From the NCBI GenBank assembly GCA_039679375.1, contig JBDKVA010000154.1, forward strand, positions 1 to 17,304: a stretch of 17,304 nt of DNA, in the 5' to 3' direction. The position numbers and the translations under genes are program-made. The stretch is from JBDKVA01 sp039679375 (GTDB lineage Bacteria; Bacillota; Clostridia; Acetivibrionales; DTU013). Below are positions 6,552 through 14,103 of the stretch, piece by piece. The first letter of the stretch is position 1, and every line of letters starts with the position of its first letter. The notes beneath the pieces are model-generated. The model worked only from the letters and a program-made list of their open reading frames with translations, was not told the DNA's origin and did no database searches.

Positions 6552-7568
6552 TTGGGCTTATTTAAAACAGGTATCAAAACCATACTGCTGCTTTCCATGG
6601 CTGCTTTTTTGCTTTCCGGCTGCTACTTTTTCCCGGAGGAGGAGGAAGTACTGGCTCCGCCTATTAAAGAACCGGAAAAGGTAACATACGAGACGTTGGA
6701 AGTTAAAAAAGGGACCATCGAAAGAACCATAAGGTGTACCGGAACATTTGTGTCCATATCTCAGAAGGACGTTTTTTTCAAGGATCGGGGCGGCAGGCTG
6801 AAGGAAAAGTATGTTTCTCTTGGGGATGACGTGAAAAAAGGCGATCTGATCGCGCAGCTTGAAACAGACAATATATTAAATGATATAAAGCTTCAGGAAA
6901 TCGCACTCAAAAAAGCCCAGATCGCATACGACAATATCAAAACACGCCTTGAGATCGAAGGAGGGCGTAAAACTGAACTCGAAGTGGCGCAGCTGGATAT
7001 TGACGCCAACAATATCAAACTGGATAATCTAAAAAAGGAATTGAAGCGGACCGAACTGGTCTCACCGATTGACGGCAAGGTCGTCTATCTGTCCGATACC
7101 ATGCTCGGAGAGTATATCAATACATACCAGACTGTTGCGAGAATAGCAGACCCTAAAGAATTGCAATTGAGGTATTCCGAGGATAAGGTCGGCGAATTCC
7201 GCCTGGGGATGAAAGCAAATGTCAAGATCGAAAATAAGGAATATATTGGGGAAGTTGTTATGACGCCGGCCGATATGCCTTCGGATGCAAATGAAACGGC
7301 AAGGAAATCCATTCAGCTCAAGGTAGAAAACCTGCCGGATAATGTCACGATAGGAACATCAGCTTCTATTTTCCTGACGCTTGAGAAACACGAGGATGTT
7401 ATCGTGCTGCCAAAACAAGTAGTGAATAATTTCGCTGGACGCAAATTTGTAAATGTGCTGAAAAACGATATCAGGGAAGAGAGAGATATTGAACTTGGCA
7501 TACAAAGCGATACGGACGTCGAGGTTGTAAAAGGGCTTGAAACAGGCGAACTCATCATTGTCAGGTAG
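6552..7568 (+). CDS. Lipoprotein HlyD/MacA-type adaptor of an ABC exporter
   Basis: This is a membrane-fusion-type adaptor of 338 residues. The N-terminus is a lipoprotein signal with lipobox FLLSGC (C24). Then come a biotinyl-lipoyl-like half-motif (KYVSLGDDVKKGDLIAQLE), a coiled-coil hairpin of about 70 residues rich in Lys, Glu and Ile, the second lipoyl half (VSPIDGKVVYLSDTMLGE) and a beta-barrel/membrane-proximal region ending at the C-terminus. I choose the TTG at 6552 because GAGGTG (6540-6545) sits 6 bases before it; the GTG at 6543 lies inside that ribosome binding site and has none of its own. This is the first gene of the exporter operon; the permease follows with a 38-base gap. 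In Gram-positives such adaptors are anchored outside the membrane and help a MacB-like transporter work. Family assignment is firm, substrate unknown. Confidence 0.87.
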   Translation: MGLFKTGIKTILLLSMAAFLLSGCYFFPEEEEVLAPPIKEPEKVTYETLEVKKGTIERTIRCTGTFVSISQKDVFFKDRGGRLKEKYVSLGDDVKKGDLIAQLETDNILNDIKLQEIALKKAQIAYDNIKTRLEIEGGRKTELEVAQLDIDANNIKLDNLKKELKRTELVSPIDGKVVYLSDTMLGEYINTYQTVARIADPKELQLRYSEDKVGEFRLGMKANVKIENKEYIGEVVMTPADMPSDANETARKSIQLKVENLPDNVTIGTSASIFLTLEKHEDVIVLPKQVVNNFAGRKFVNVLKNDIREERDIELGIQSDTDVEVVKGLETGELIIVR

Positions 7569-7606
7569 AGCAATGTCGCAAGATGTTTAAATTGGAGGTG
7601 CTGCAA

Positions 7607-10462
7607 TTGCTGCAGATGGTGGTAAGAAGGATGTTCAGCAGCCTGTGGATGGTCTTATGCCTGCTTGTCGGATCGATAATAGCCACGGCGCTGGTTAGCT
7701 GCATCCCTATATATACGGATGGTATCCTGCAAAGAATGCTGACAAAGGATCTTGAAAATTATCAGATTAATACAGGCGTTTACCCCGGACGATATAATGT
7801 AGTGGCTGGGCTTTTCTATCATTTTAAACCGGAGGACCGTCTGAACGCTTTCCTCTACTTCGATAAAAATATTATGTCCGAGAATATTCCGGAATTTGAC
7901 CTGCCAATTGTTGCAGTATCACAAAGCGTCAAAATGGGCAATCTGTTTCTTATGACAGGGGAACAAAGCGCAGACCAGAAGGATAATAGCATAAGTGCTC
8001 AGTTGGGTGCGCTTTCAGGACTGGAAGATCATATAACGATAACAAACGGAAGACTATATTCAAATAAACCGGTGGATGACGTTTTTGAAGTGGTTGTCAG
8101 CCAGAAGGCTATGAAGGATCTGAAGCTTTTGCTTGACAAGGTCTATACGATTACAGATCCTTCGAAACAGGACATACCCGTGTGTAAGGTCAAGGTTGTG
8201 GGCGTGTTTACGGTAAAGGAGCTCAATGATGTTTACTGGACCAATGGGCTGGATGAGCACAAAAGAGAATTGCTGATGGACTATAAGCTTTTCGGCACCC
8301 ATTTTACATCAAAAGGAAATGAACTTATTACGGAAGCCAAATGGAATTGTTCATTTGATTACCACAGCATCACTCTGCAGAATCTTTCACATATCACAAG
8401 CACTTACGAAACACAGGGAAAATGGTATACCAAATATCAAAGCAGCATGGATTTGAAAATGCCTGCCATGGATATCCTCAAAAAGTATGATGAAAGGGCG
8501 AAGCAGCTCAGAACTATGTTATGGGTGTTAACCGTTCCCGTATTGATCATGCTGATATTTTATATTTTTATGGTATCACAGCTCATCGTCAAGCACGACG
8601 AAAACAGTATCGCGGTGCTGAAGAGCAGGGGTTCAAGCAAGAGCCAGATCTTCTTCAGCTACCTTATCGAAAGTTCGTTGGTTGCCGCTGCGGCTTTTAT
8701 TTTCGGTCCGCCGGTCGGTTTGTTTATTTGCAGGATACTGGGCTCCTCCAATGGATTTCTTGAATTTGTTCAGAGGACCGCATTGCCTATTTCGCTGAAT
8801 CTCAAAGTTTACGGATATTCACTGGCTGCTGTCGTATTCCTGGTCATTACCATGCTTTCGCCGGTCATTGTGACTTCACGCACAACGATTGTTCTTCACA
8901 AACAGGGTAAAGCAGGTAGAAAAAAGTCGCCGTTATGGAAAAAGGCGTTTCTTGACATATTGCTTCTGTCGGTCTCAGGCTATGGAATTTACCGGTACCA
9001 GCAACAGCAAAAGATACTCGAACAGACCGGAGTTAAAGCTTCCGAGCTGCAGATCGACCCGCTTTTATTTCTTGCATCAACCATTTTTATACTTGGCGCA
9101 GGACTATTATTCCTAAGGATCTATCCGTATTTGATCCGTTTGATTTATTGGGTGGGAAAGAAAGTATGGTCTCCCGTCATGTATATTTCACTTGTACAGG
9201 TAGGACGGTCAAGAGGCCAGGAACAGTTTCTGATGCTGTTTATCATCCTTGCTATTTCAACAGGCTTGTTTAATGCCAACTCGGCAAGAACCATCAATAA
9301 GAACATGGAAGACAGAATCAACTATTCGATCGGTGCAGATGTGAGAATACTGGCAGAGTGGGAAGACAATCAGCCCGATAATACTGCCGCTGATTCCATT
9401 TTTGGCGGAATGGACACTCAGGAGACCAGCAAGGAACCCCTTCGCTATTTTGAGCCGGATTACAGGAATTTTTCCACCCTTTCAGGTACGGAACTGGCTA
9501 CGAAAGTCATGTCTGTCAGTAGAGGAACGATCCAATCGTCGTCTGAATGGATCAAAAATATCAGGATCATGGGGATCGTCCCCAATGAATTTGCGAAGGT
9601 TGCCTGGTTCAGGCCCGATCTTCTGCCTAATCACTGGTATGGTTATTTAAATCTGTTAGCCGATGCGCCCAAGGCATTTCTTGTATCATCCAATCTGAAG
9701 GAGAAGTATAAGCTTGAGGAAGGTGATACCATTTATATTTCCTGGGGTGAGCAAAGCTACCTTGAAGGCAGGATATATGCCTTCATCGATTATTGGCCCA
9801 CCTATAACCCGAATTCTGGTGCGAACAACTCGGATGACAGAGGCCTGGTGGTTGCGAACCTGTCCTATATCCAGAGCAAGCTGGCCTTACAGCCTTATGA
9901 GGTCTGGATTAAAAAGCAGGAGGGTGCTACCGACAAGCAGATCAATGATGATATCATCAACCGGGATCTGGGGATCACAAGGATCGATTATAGGAACCAG
10001 GAACTTGTCAAGATGAAGAACGATCCGATGCTGCAGGGGATAAACGGCATGCTGACACTATGCTTTATAGCTGCAATGCTGATCAGTATGCTGGGCTTCC
10101 TGATTTACTGGGTCATTTCCATACAAAACAGAGTGCTGCAGTTCGGTATATTACGGGCAATGGGCATGTCCCTTTCAAAGGTGATCGGAATGCTGGCCTG
10201 CGAGCAGGTCCTTGTGTCAGGCGCTGCAATAATGATAGGCATCATTATCGGCGGAATCACCGGCGACACCTTCATACCGCTGCTGCAAATCGTATATAGC
10301 TCGGCTGAACAGGTGCCACCGTTCAGGATCATGGCATATGCAGGCGACTACGTTAAGGTATATGCGGTAATTGGCTCAATGCTGCTGCTTGGTTTCCTGA
10401 TCCTCTGGAGAATCATTTCGAGGATAAGGATTGACCAGGCGGTCAAGCTGGGTGAGGATTAG
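7607..10462 (+). CDS. Large FtsX/MacB-type ABC transporter permease
   Basis: This is a 951-residue permease with about ten membrane segments. One lies near the N-terminus (about 11-34), then an extracellular domain of some 265 residues, then TM2-4 (about 304-330, 350-378, 403-425) forming the first FtsX unit, TM5-7 (about 447-463, 485-512, 541-560), a second extracellular domain of about 250 residues, and TM8-10 (about 815-838, 865-886, 917-937) as the second FtsX unit. The segment RVLQFGILRAMGMS is the typical cytoplasmic coupling stretch after TM8; VLKSRGSSKSQIFFSYLIES is its counterpart after TM2. The TTG at 7607 is chosen since GGAGGTG (7594-7600) lies 6 bases before it; the ATG at 7583 has no such site. 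Two complete FtsX halves in one chain suggest that a single permease makes a whole channel. It should pair with the two ATPases encoded downstream. Confidence 0.88.
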   Translation: MLQMVVRRMFSSLWMVLCLLVGSIIATALVSCIPIYTDGILQRMLTKDLENYQINTGVYPGRYNVVAGLFYHFKPEDRLNAFLYFDKNIMSENIPEFDLPIVAVSQSVKMGNLFLMTGEQSADQKDNSISAQLGALSGLEDHITITNGRLYSNKPVDDVFEVVVSQKAMKDLKLLLDKVYTITDPSKQDIPVCKVKVVGVFTVKELNDVYWTNGLDEHKRELLMDYKLFGTHFTSKGNELITEAKWNCSFDYHSITLQNLSHITSTYETQGKWYTKYQSSMDLKMPAMDILKKYDERAKQLRTMLWVLTVPVLIMLIFYIFMVSQLIVKHDENSIAVLKSRGSSKSQIFFSYLIESSLVAAAAFIFGPPVGLFICRILGSSNGFLEFVQRTALPISLNLKVYGYSLAAVVFLVITMLSPVIVTSRTTIVLHKQGKAGRKKSPLWKKAFLDILLLSVSGYGIYRYQQQQKILEQTGVKASELQIDPLLFLASTIFILGAGLLFLRIYPYLIRLIYWVGKKVWSPVMYISLVQVGRSRGQEQFLMLFIILAISTGLFNANSARTINKNMEDRINYSIGADVRILAEWEDNQPDNTAADSIFGGMDTQETSKEPLRYFEPDYRNFSTLSGTELATKVMSVSRGTIQSSSEWIKNIRIMGIVPNEFAKVAWFRPDLLPNHWYGYLNLLADAPKAFLVSSNLKEKYKLEEGDTIYISWGEQSYLEGRIYAFIDYWPTYNPNSGANNSDDRGLVVANLSYIQSKLALQPYEVWIKKQEGATDKQINDDIINRDLGITRIDYRNQELVKMKNDPMLQGINGMLTLCFIAAMLISMLGFLIYWVISIQNRVLQFGILRAMGMSLSKVIGMLACEQVLVSGAAIMIGIIIGGITGDTFIPLLQIVYSSAEQVPPFRIMAYAGDYVKVYAVIGSMLLLGFLILWRIISRIRIDQAVKLGED

Positions 10463-10497
10463 GTGAAGTGAGAGATGAGAAGTGAGAGGTGAGACCT
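10463..10497 (+). repeat. Tandem heptanucleotide repeat, five degenerate copies
   Basis: Immediately after the permease stop there are five consecutive 7-base units starting at 10463, 10470, 10477, 10484 and 10491. Units 2 to 4 fit GAGARRT; the first (GTGAAGT) and last (GAGACCT) are more diverged. It is purine-rich on the + strand. It lies in the 122-base stretch before the likely start of the first ATPase gene. No other function is apparent. Confidence 0.75.
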
Positions 10498-10584
10498 ACA
10501 TTTCAAATCTCAGACTTAACTCCCATGTATGAATATATGCATGAAATAGTGCCGGAGAAAAACGGTGGATTGGCGGTTAATACG

Positions 10585-11268
10585 ATGATGAATGATATTA
10601 TTGCAACTGAGAGGCTGGTCAGGGATTTCAAGTCGGGAAGCACGGTTGTCCATGCCTTGAAAAATGTATCCATTACAATAGAGCAGGGAAAGCTCACGAT
10701 CCTGAAAGGACGGTCGGGCTCAGGCAAGACTACGCTGATCAATCTTTTGGGAGCGCTCGATAGGCCCGATTCAGGTATTATAAAGTTTAACGGCGATGTG
10801 ATCAGCAAGGCCGGAGAACATATTAAAAATGAAATGCGAAGAAAGCATATGGGTTTTGTATTTCAATCCGTTGCGTTGATTTCAATGATGTCTGCCTATG
10901 AGAATGTGGAATTCGGTCTCAGGATCGCAGGCTACAATGCAAAGGGGCGAAGTGAACGCGTAAAGGAATGCCTTGCGCAGGTGGGTCTGTCAAAGAGGAT
11001 GTACCACAAGCCGCAGGAGCTGTCAGGCGGGGAGCAGCAGAGGGTGGCCATAGCAAGAGCGATCGCGCACAAGCCTGACATCATTTTTGCAGATGAGCCG
11101 ACGGCGGAGCTTGATACACACATGGGATTACAGGTAGTAAAGCTCTTTAAGGATCTGGTTGAGAAGGAAGGCCTGACCGTGATCATGACGACTCACGACC
11201 CGAGTATGACGGATATAGCCGATCATGTGCTCACGCTGGAGGATGGTGAAATAGCAGATGCAAGATGA
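10585..11268 (+). CDS. MacB/LolD-type ABC transporter ATP-binding protein
   Basis: This ATPase energises the exporter. With the ATG at 10585 it has 227 residues, the usual length for the LolD/MacB family. It shows Walker A GRSGSGKTT, Q-loop VFQSVALISMM, signature LSGGEQQRVA, Walker B IIFADEPT, D-loop (ELDTHMG) and H-loop TTHD. The frame is open further upstream to a GTG at 10489, but that codon lies within the heptanucleotide repeat and the extra 32 residues do not resemble the family; MNDIIATERLVRDF is a normal family N-terminus. The ribosome binding site is weak (GGCGG at 10572-10576, 8 bases before 10585), and the ATG at 10588 is an alternative. The gene ends 11 bases into the next ATPase gene, so the two are probably translated together. 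All catalytic motifs are intact. Confidence 0.87.
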   Translation: MMNDIIATERLVRDFKSGSTVVHALKNVSITIEQGKLTILKGRSGSGKTTLINLLGALDRPDSGIIKFNGDVISKAGEHIKNEMRRKHMGFVFQSVALISMMSAYENVEFGLRIAGYNAKGRSERVKECLAQVGLSKRMYHKPQELSGGEQQRVAIARAIAHKPDIIFADEPTAELDTHMGLQVVKLFKDLVEKEGLTVIMTTHDPSMTDIADHVLTLEDGEIADAR

Positions 11269-12178
11269 AGAACGCGTAAAGATGATAGAATGCGAGAACC
11301 TGGTGAAGATTTATAAAACCAAGGATATTGAAGTTGTTGCACTGCAGGGGCTGGACCTCATAGTGGAAAAGGGTGAACTAATGGCCATCATCGGAAACAG
11401 CGGCAGCGGCAAATCGACTCTTTTGAATATGCTGGGAGGGCTCGACAGGCCTTCCGCCGGGAAGCTGCTGGTAGATGGGCTGGATTTGCTTAAATTCAGT
11501 GATTCGCAGCTGGTGAAGTATAAAAGGGATACGGTAGGCTTTGTCTGGCAGAATAATGCAAGAAATCTGATACCTTACCTTTCTGCACAGGAAAATGTCG
11601 AGATACCGTTGCTGCTTTCAGGAAAAGGCAGCAAGCGGAACAAGGCCCTGCAGCTGCTTGATATGGTAGGGCTGCTCAACAGGAGAAACAACAAACTCAG
11701 TCAGCTCTCAGGAGGAGAGCAGCAGCGCGTGGCAATAGCAATTGCGCTTGCAAATAACCCTAAGCTACTGCTGGCCGATGAGCCTACCGGCTCTGTCGAC
11801 AGCAGGACCGCCGGCTCTATACTGGACGTTTTCCGTGAATTGAATATGACACTTGGAATAACGGTAGTCATCGTTACGCATGACAGGCAGATCTCCCACA
11901 AGGTAGACAGAGTTGTCGCAATTAGGGATGGAAGGACCAGCAGTGAATTTATCAGAAAAAAATCCTATGCGGAGGAACTGGAAGAGATCGGCAAAGGAGT
12001 ATTCGGAAGTCGGGAAGATGACACACATGAAGAACTGGCGGTCCTGGACAGGGCTGGAAGGCTTCAGATCCCGCAGGAATACATCAATGCCCTTGGATTG
12101 AAAGGCAAAAACAAGGTTAAGCTTGAACTTGAAGGCAACAGAGTAGTGCTTCATTCTCCCGATGCAGCAGCGAAATAG
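11258..12178 (+). CDS. ABC transporter ATP-binding protein with SpoVT/AbrB-like C-terminal tail
   Basis: This second ATPase of the operon has 306 residues. It carries Walker A GNSGSGKST, Q-loop VWQNNARNLIPYLS, signature LSGGEQQRVA, Walker B LLLADEPTGSVDS and H-loop VTHD. Family members usually end near residue 230; here a charged linker follows (about 225-256) and then about 45 residues, from AVLDRAGRLQIPQEYI to NRVVLHS (about 258-302), that resemble a SpoVT/AbrB swapped-hairpin domain, which normally binds DNA or forms dimers. The ATG at 11258 overlaps the previous gene by 11 bases; an ATG at 11282 (MIECENLVKIYK) would match the family N-terminus better, and neither has a strong ribosome binding site at good spacing (GGAGG at 11238-11242 is 15 bases from the first). 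It probably forms a heterodimer with the other ATPase on the single permease. Confidence 0.87.
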   Translation: MQDEERVKMIECENLVKIYKTKDIEVVALQGLDLIVEKGELMAIIGNSGSGKSTLLNMLGGLDRPSAGKLLVDGLDLLKFSDSQLVKYKRDTVGFVWQNNARNLIPYLSAQENVEIPLLLSGKGSKRNKALQLLDMVGLLNRRNNKLSQLSGGEQQRVAIAIALANNPKLLLADEPTGSVDSRTAGSILDVFRELNMTLGITVVIVTHDRQISHKVDRVVAIRDGRTSSEFIRKKSYAEELEEIGKGVFGSREDDTHEELAVLDRAGRLQIPQEYINALGLKGKNKVKLELEGNRVVLHSPDAAAK

Positions 12179-12256
12179 ATCGTACCATTCCTTTCTTTGC
12201 ATGCGATATAAATTCCCGGTTTGTGGGTAAAATAGAGCATGGAAGCTACGATGGTA

Positions 12257-12285
12257 TTGATTCTTAATGCTAATGCGCTTATATA
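12257..12285 (+). promoter_or_regulatory. Promoter for enolase gene
   Basis: TTGATT (12257-12262) and TATATA (12280-12285) are 17 bases apart, and a strong ribosome binding site AGAGGAG (12301-12307) follows. The preceding gap from 12179 shows no convincing terminator for the exporter operon (only a short CCC/GGG stem near 12214-12226 with no T run), so some read-through into eno is possible. Confidence 0.5.
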
Positions 12286-12315
12286 CGCGCAGGCGGGAAG
12301 AGAGGAGAATATGGT

Positions 12316-13617
12316 ATGAAACAGTATCTTGAAATTGAGAGTGTCTTCGGCAGAGAAATTCTGGATTCCAGGGGCAATCCGACATTGGAGGTGGAGGTCA
12401 TTGTGGAGGGCGGCTTCGTTGGACGGGCAGCTGTTCCGTCAGGTGCTTCCACAGGAGCATTTGAAGCAGTCGAATTAAGGGACGGCGATACAGGCAGGTA
12501 TTTGGGCAAAGGCGTACTGAAGGCTGTAGCCAATGTTAATGATATCATTGCACCTGAGATAGAAGGAATGAATGTTTTTGATCAGACAGTGATAGACCGG
12601 AAAATGATCGCTCTTGACGGAACGCATAATAAGGGCAAGCTCGGCGCCAATGCCATTCTAGGCGTATCACTTGCCACAGCCAGGGCGGCGGCGGAAGCGC
12701 TCGGCATAGGACTTTACCAGTATATCGGGGGAGTCAATGCAAAAATGCTTCCGGTACCGATGATGAACATAATCAATGGTGGCAAGCATGCCGACAACAG
12801 CGTCAATATACAGGAATTCATGATCATGCCCGCAGGCGCGGATTGCTTTAGAAATGCGCTGAGGATGTGCGCGGAGGTATTCCACAATCTGAAGAAAGTT
12901 CTGAGCTCGAAGGGCTATTCCACAGCAGTGGGAGATGAAGGAGGCTTTGCTCCCAATTTGAAAAATGACGAAGAAGCGGTCAAGGTGATACTGGAAGCGA
13001 TCGAAAAGGCGGGCTACAAGCCCGGGGATGATTTCAGGATAGCGATCGACGCGGCTGCATCGGAGATGTACCAGGACGATGGCACATATTATTTCTGGAA
13101 ATCGGATATCCGAAAAACAAGGGAAGAGATGGTTGATTTCTGGGCTGACCTGGCTGCAAAGTATCCCATTATATCACTTGAGGACGGAGTGTCGGAGGAA
13201 GACTGGGAAGGCTGGAGATTACTCACACAGAGACTTGGCAGTAAAATACAGCTGGTGGGTGACGATCTTTTCGTTACCAATACGGAGAGGCTTAAAAAAG
13301 GAATCGAAATGGGAGTGGCCAACTCCATACTTATAAAGGTAAACCAGATCGGAACGCTTACGGAGACGCTTGACGCGATTCAAATGGCGAACAGGGCGGG
13401 ATATACGGCGGTCACTTCGCATAGGTCGGGAGAAACAGAGGATGCAACCATCGCCGATATAGCAGTAGCTGTAAATTCCGGGCAAATCAAGACCGGCGCT
13501 CCTTCAAGGACCGACCGTGTAGCCAAATACAACCAGCTGCTCAGGATCGAGGAGGAACTTGGTGAAGCTGCCATTTATCCCGGCCTTGATGCTTGGTTCA
13601 ACCTGAGGCAAAAGTAA
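12316..13617 (+). CDS. eno: Enolase (phosphopyruvate hydratase)
   Basis: Enolase interconverts 2-phosphoglycerate and phosphoenolpyruvate in glycolysis. The 433-residue length is normal. Hallmarks are SRGNPTLEVEV, PSGASTGAFEAVELRDGD, GDEGGFAPN with catalytic E208, magnesium ligands D245 (IDAAASE), E289 (SLEDGVSEEDW) and D316 (GDDLF), catalytic K341 (ILIKVNQIGTL), the signature SHRSGETED and K392 (QIKTGAPSRTDR). The ATG at 12316 has AGAGGAG 8 bases before it; another ATG at 12311 is out of frame. The gene is not in the usual gap-pgk-tpi-pgm glycolytic cluster but is followed by secG and rnr, an order seen in many Firmicutes. It is ended by a strong terminator, so it is probably transcribed separately from secG. 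Nothing suggests loss of function. Confidence 0.97.
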   Translation: MKQYLEIESVFGREILDSRGNPTLEVEVIVEGGFVGRAAVPSGASTGAFEAVELRDGDTGRYLGKGVLKAVANVNDIIAPEIEGMNVFDQTVIDRKMIALDGTHNKGKLGANAILGVSLATARAAAEALGIGLYQYIGGVNAKMLPVPMMNIINGGKHADNSVNIQEFMIMPAGADCFRNALRMCAEVFHNLKKVLSSKGYSTAVGDEGGFAPNLKNDEEAVKVILEAIEKAGYKPGDDFRIAIDAAASEMYQDDGTYYFWKSDIRKTREEMVDFWADLAAKYPIISLEDGVSEEDWEGWRLLTQRLGSKIQLVGDDLFVTNTERLKKGIEMGVANSILIKVNQIGTLTETLDAIQMANRAGYTAVTSHRSGETEDATIADIAVAVNSGQIKTGAPSRTDRVAKYNQLLRIEEELGEAAIYPGLDAWFNLRQK

Positions 13618-13645
13618 AAAGTTAAGAAAAAATCACAAAATCACA

Positions 13646-13675
13646 AAACAGGCCGGTACGGGCTTGTTTTTTTTT
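13646..13675 (+). terminator. Rho-independent terminator after eno
   Basis: ACAGGCC (13648-13654) pairs with GGCTTGT (13661-13667) with one G-T wobble, around a 6-base loop, and a run of nine T follows. The A residues before the stem can pair with the first T residues to lengthen it. The T run also lies within the secG promoter region. Confidence 0.85.
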
Positions 13676-13692
13676 AAGATCTATGTTACAAT
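13664..13692 (+). promoter_or_regulatory. Promoter for secG, overlapping the eno terminator
   Basis: TTGTTT (13664-13669) and TACAAT (13687-13692) are 17 bases apart, with TG one base before the -10 box, an extended -10 element. The -35 box is made of the downstream terminator stem and its T run, so the same bases end eno and start secG transcription. Confidence 0.5.
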
Positions 13693-13724
13693 CTAACTTG
13701 TTAATTTTTTGGGAGGTGTTATTT

Positions 13725-13964
13725 TTGTCTGTAATTCAAATAATTGTATCCATATTCCATATAATATTTTCGCTGTCCATCATCGTGATCGTTCTGTTTC
13801 AGTCAGGCAAATCTGCAGGGCTGTCAGGCGCTATAGCAGGCGGAGCGGAAACATTTTTCGGAAAGAACAAAGGCAGGACGCTCGATGCATTGCTGAGCAA
13901 GTACACTTCGGTAGCAGCGGTCATGTTCCTTATTACCTCTGTTATACTATTCCTCATTTTGTGA
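13725..13964 (+). CDS. secG: SecG, preprotein translocase subunit
   Basis: SecG is the small membrane subunit that assists SecYEG protein export. Beginning at TTG 13725 the product is 79 residues, the usual size. It has two membrane helices (about 3-24 and 55-77) joined by the conserved loop LFQSGKSAGLSGAIAGGAETFFGKNKGR, read here in two pieces: LFQSGKSAGLSGAIAGG and AETFFGKNKGRTLD. The start is fixed by GGGAGGTG (13711-13718) about 7 bases upstream. An in-frame ATG at 13683 would add 14 residues but lies across the -10 box of the promoter and has no ribosome binding site. A perfect-stem terminator follows the stop. eno and rnr flank it. Confidence 0.93.
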   Translation: MSVIQIIVSIFHIIFSLSIIVIVLFQSGKSAGLSGAIAGGAETFFGKNKGRTLDALLSKYTSVAAVMFLITSVILFLIL

Positions 13965-13984
13965 TAAAAATGATAGTAGATTAC

Positions 13985-14014
13985 AGGCTATGCAGAAAAT
14001 GCATAGCCTTTTTT
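13985..14014 (+). terminator. Rho-independent terminator after secG
   Basis: A perfect 10-base-pair stem, AGGCTATGCA (13985-13994) and TGCATAGCCT (14000-14009), closes a GAAAA loop and is followed by a T run to 14014. It ends secG transcription 21 bases after the stop codon. Confidence 0.92.
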
Positions 14015-14029
14015 CACACCCTTTCTTCG

Positions 14030-14057
14030 TTTAAAAAGTGGATATTAAAGGTATAAT
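14030..14057 (+). promoter_or_regulatory. Promoter for rnr
   Basis: A consensus -10 box TATAAT at 14052-14057 lies 16 bases after TTTAAA (14030-14035), which matches the -35 consensus at four of six bases. Transcription would start near 14064. The in-frame GTG at 14038 lies within this promoter, which rules it out as a start for transcripts from here. Confidence 0.55.
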
Positions 14058-14103
14058 AGACATGCGGGCAAATAGAGATGTAAAGCAGCGAAAGGATTTT
14101 ATA

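Noticed and set aside
10489..10584. Upstream extension of the first ATPase from GTG 10489
   Set aside because: The GTG lies in the heptanucleotide repeat, has no properly spaced ribosome binding site and adds residues unlike the family N-terminus.
12179..12256. Possible terminator of the exporter operon, CCC/GGG near 12214-12226
   Set aside because: Only three base pairs and no T run; not a credible terminator.
11765..12385. 206-residue - strand frame across the ATPase end and eno start
   Set aside because: It covers parts of two firm genes and the eno promoter; the protein is rich in Arg, Ser, Phe and Cys without a domain pattern.
14038..14103. Upstream extension of RNase R from GTG 14038
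   Set aside because: The codon lies between the -35 and -10 boxes of a good promoter, and ATG 14104 has a proper ribosome binding site.
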